Shown: positions 62,701 through 64,000 of the stretch, one piece after another | Layout of the letters: every line of letters begins with the position of its first letter | Position numbering within the stretch: position 1 is the stretch's first letter | DNA from: Sphingosinicella flava | GTDB taxonomy: Bacteria > Pseudomonadota > Alphaproteobacteria > Sphingomonadales > Sphingomonadaceae | Assembly (NCBI RefSeq): GCF_016025255.1 | Contig: NZ_CP065592.1 | Span: 1,841,122-1,905,121, forward strand | Length of the DNA: 64,000 nucleotides | Direction of reading: 5' to 3' | Notes under the pieces: model-generated | Database searches by the model: none | Seen by the model: the letters and a program-made list of their open reading frames with translations, nothing else | Told to the model about the DNA's origin: nothing | Position numbers and translations under genes: made by a program

Positions 62701-63891
62701 TCAGCTCTCCCGTATCGCGCCGTTTTCCACCGTCAGCCACGTCGCCCCGGCGCCGACGCTATCGAACAGCGCCCGCTCCGTTCCCGTCATCCACACTTGT
62801 CCGCCCGCGCTTTCGAGCCGGTCGAACAGGGCCGCGCGGCGGGAGGGGTCGAGGTGGGCGGTCACTTCGTCGAGGAGGAGGATCGGCCGCCGGTCCGCAT
62901 GGTCGGCGACGAGATCGGCATGGGCGAGGACGATGGCGAGGAGGAGCGCCTTCTGCTCGCCGGTCGAGCAGGCCTCCGCCGCCTGCCCCTTGGCGAGATG
63001 GGTGACGAGGAGGTCCGTGCGGTGCGGCCCGGCAAGGGTTCGTCCGGCCGCCGCGTCGCGCCCGCGTCCGGCCTTGAGTTCGGCCCGGAGCGCCCCCTCC
63101 GCATCGTCGGCGGGGCGCCAGCCGCCCAAGGCGAGCCCGGCGCGCGCGAACGGCCCTTCGGCTTGCGCGGCCAGCCTTTCCCCGAGCCAGGCAAGCGCCC
63201 GTTCCCGCGCCTCGGCGATGCGCGCGCCATGTTCGGCCATCCCGGCTTCCAGCGCCCCGAGCCAGGCGGGATCGGCCGTTTCGGGTTCGGCCAGCAGCTT
63301 GTTCCGCGCCCGCATCGCCGCCTCGTAGCGGGCGGCATGGGTGGCGTGAGACGGCTCGAGCGCCAGCACCAGCCGGTCGAAGAAGCGCCGCCGCCCCGAC
63401 GCGCCTTCGGTGAACAGCCGGTCCATCGCGGGCGTGAGCCAGAGGACGGAGAGCCATTCACCGAGCGCGGCCGCGGAGGCGGTAGCGCCGTTGATGCGGA
63501 CCTGGCGGCGTTCGGGGGCGGTGGCGAGGGTGCCCGTGCCGATTTCGACACCCCCCTTTCCGTCAGGGGAGGGGCTGGGGGTGGGGCTGGTCGACATCGT
63601 AGGGCTCGCCTCTGCGAGGCTCGCACCCACACCTTGATCCCCTCCCTTGAAAGGGAGGGGAGAAGAAAGACGCGCCGCCACGCTAAAGCCTCCGGCACCC
63701 TTCTGCCGCGCCATTTCCGAAAGGCTGGCACCGCGCAGTCCACGTCCGGGGGTGAGGAGCGATACGGCCTCAAGGATATTGGTCTTCCCCGCGCCATTCT
63801 CGCCGGTCAGCACGACCAGACCCGGGCCCGGCGACAGGACGGCATCGGCATAAGAGCGGAAATCGGTGAGGGACAGGCGGGAGAGGTGCAC
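62701..63891 (-). CDS. recF: DNA replication/repair protein RecF with a repeat-derived insertion
   Basis: RecF loads RecA at gaps with RecO and RecR. The 396-residue protein has Walker [19 protein letters not shown] (residues 29-46), the RecF core [16 protein letters not shown], signature [20 protein letters not shown] and Walker [21 protein letters not shown]. Residues about 76-114 (rich in P, S, G, T) do not belong to the family and are encoded by palindromic repeat DNA in frame. Removing them would join VAARL to [21 protein letters not shown], the normal continuity. It lies upstream of gyrB as expected. Confidence 0.93.
   Translation of the reverse strand: MHLSRLSLTDFRSYADAVLSPGPGLVVLTGENGAGKTNILEAVSLLTPGRGLRGASLSEMARQKGAGGFSVAARLSSPLPFKGGDQGVGASLAEASPTMSTSPTPSPSPDGKGGVEIGTGTLATAPERRQVRINGATASAAALGEWLSVLWLTPAMDRLFTEGASGRRRFFDRLVLALEPSHATHAARYEAAMRARNKLLAEPETADPAWLGALEAGMAEHGARIAEARERALAWLGERLAAQAEGPFARAGLALGGWRPADDAEGALRAELKAGRGRDAAAGRTLAGPHRTDLLVTHLAKGQAAEACSTGEQKALLLAIVLAHADLVADHADRRPILLLDEVTAHLDPSRRAALFDRLESAGGQVWMTGTERALFDSVGAGATWLTVENGAIRES
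63551..63660. repeat. Palindromic repeat inserted in frame in recF
   Basis: The right end is CCCCTCCCTTGAAAGGGAGG plus GG, a 10-base perfect stem. The left end is CCCCCCTTTCCGTCAGGGGA plus GGGG, an imperfect hairpin of the same type, and a central GCCTC/GAGGC hairpin lies between. The design is that of an intergenic repeat, yet here it is read through in recF. Confidence 0.75.
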
Positions 63892-63935
63892 TCCCGCCTC
63901 TTACGCGCCTGCCGGATGCTCGAGCAATGCCTGCC

Positions 63936-64000
63936 GTCACTCCCGCGAAGGCGGGTGTCCGGGAGGGGCCGCTGCCTGCCCGGGCAGCGACTGGATTCCC
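63936..64000. repeat. Partial inverted-repeat element at the window edge
   Basis: GTCACTCCCGCGAAGGCGGG followed by TGTCC, and then CTGGATTCCC at the very edge, look like the left arm and the beginning of the right arm of an element of the same family as that upstream of gyrB. The second arm is cut by the window end. Confidence 0.6.

Overview
The window is GC-rich alphaproteobacterial chromosome, most likely from a sphingomonad (Sphingomonadaceae or Sphingosinicellaceae). Supporting this are MipZ, DivK, MmcB, a CC_3452-type small protein, a TIGR02186-TauE/SafE pair, a SUV3-like helicase next to an S4 protein, FdxA and CarD, and a scattered ligase-associated DNA damage response (LAD) gene set. 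The genus cannot be fixed from this stretch. About 95 percent is coding. There is no rRNA, CRISPR array, transposase, integrase or phage gene. One tRNA (Leu, GAG) is present.

Layout. 0-4 kb: a gene tail, a SleB-type wall hydrolase, MmcB, an ankyrin protein, then a chain of SCO lipoprotein, YcgN-like protein and YgjP-like metalloprotease. 4-11.4 kb: PBP1A, tRNA-Leu, 6-phosphofructokinase, a zinc-ribbon/DUF3426 protein, then the overlapping chain ftsE-ftsX-ydcF-plsC. 11.4-24.9 kb: CarD, DoxX, FdxA, S4 protein and SUV3-like helicase; an M23 peptidase; a HerA-like ATPase; TIGR02186 with TauE/SafE; an NfrB-like glycosyltransferase with a putative outer-membrane partner; an HxlR regulator. 24.9-32.3 kb: Rsh overlapping tryptophan dioxygenase, an MBL hydrolase, L-serine dehydratase, pabB-pabC. 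32.3-51 kb: the four LAD genes (PdeM, Lhr-type helicase, MBL exonuclease, ATP-dependent ligase) and a UvsE endonuclease, interleaved with Hsp20, phosphoglucomutase/phosphomannomutase, MipZ, PanC, GDPD, RidA, a retropepsin, DivK and L33. 51-52.5 kb: a lower-GC two-gene cassette (GNAT-like protein plus methyltransferase). 52.6-64 kb: a tandem cold-shock protein, TerC, RNase D-lptC-lptA-lptB-rpoN, a ChaN-like protein, gyrB and recF.

Functional themes are envelope building and division (PBP1A, FtsEX, M23, LptCAB, PlsC, MipZ, DivK), DNA repair (MmcB, LAD set, UvsE, RecF) and stress control (Rsh, CarD, Hsp20, cold-shock protein, RpoN). Many neighbours overlap by 1-8 bases, so translational coupling is common.

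The most unusual items are a roughly 39-residue in-frame insertion in RecF made of palindromic repeat DNA; an AT-rich HEPN-like gene coupled to the phosphoglucomutase gene; the low-GC acyltransferase-like/methyltransferase cassette with two palindromes; and an Hsp20 gene with a readable RpoH-type promoter and a ROSE-type RNA thermometer. No system can be declared new from sequence reading alone.
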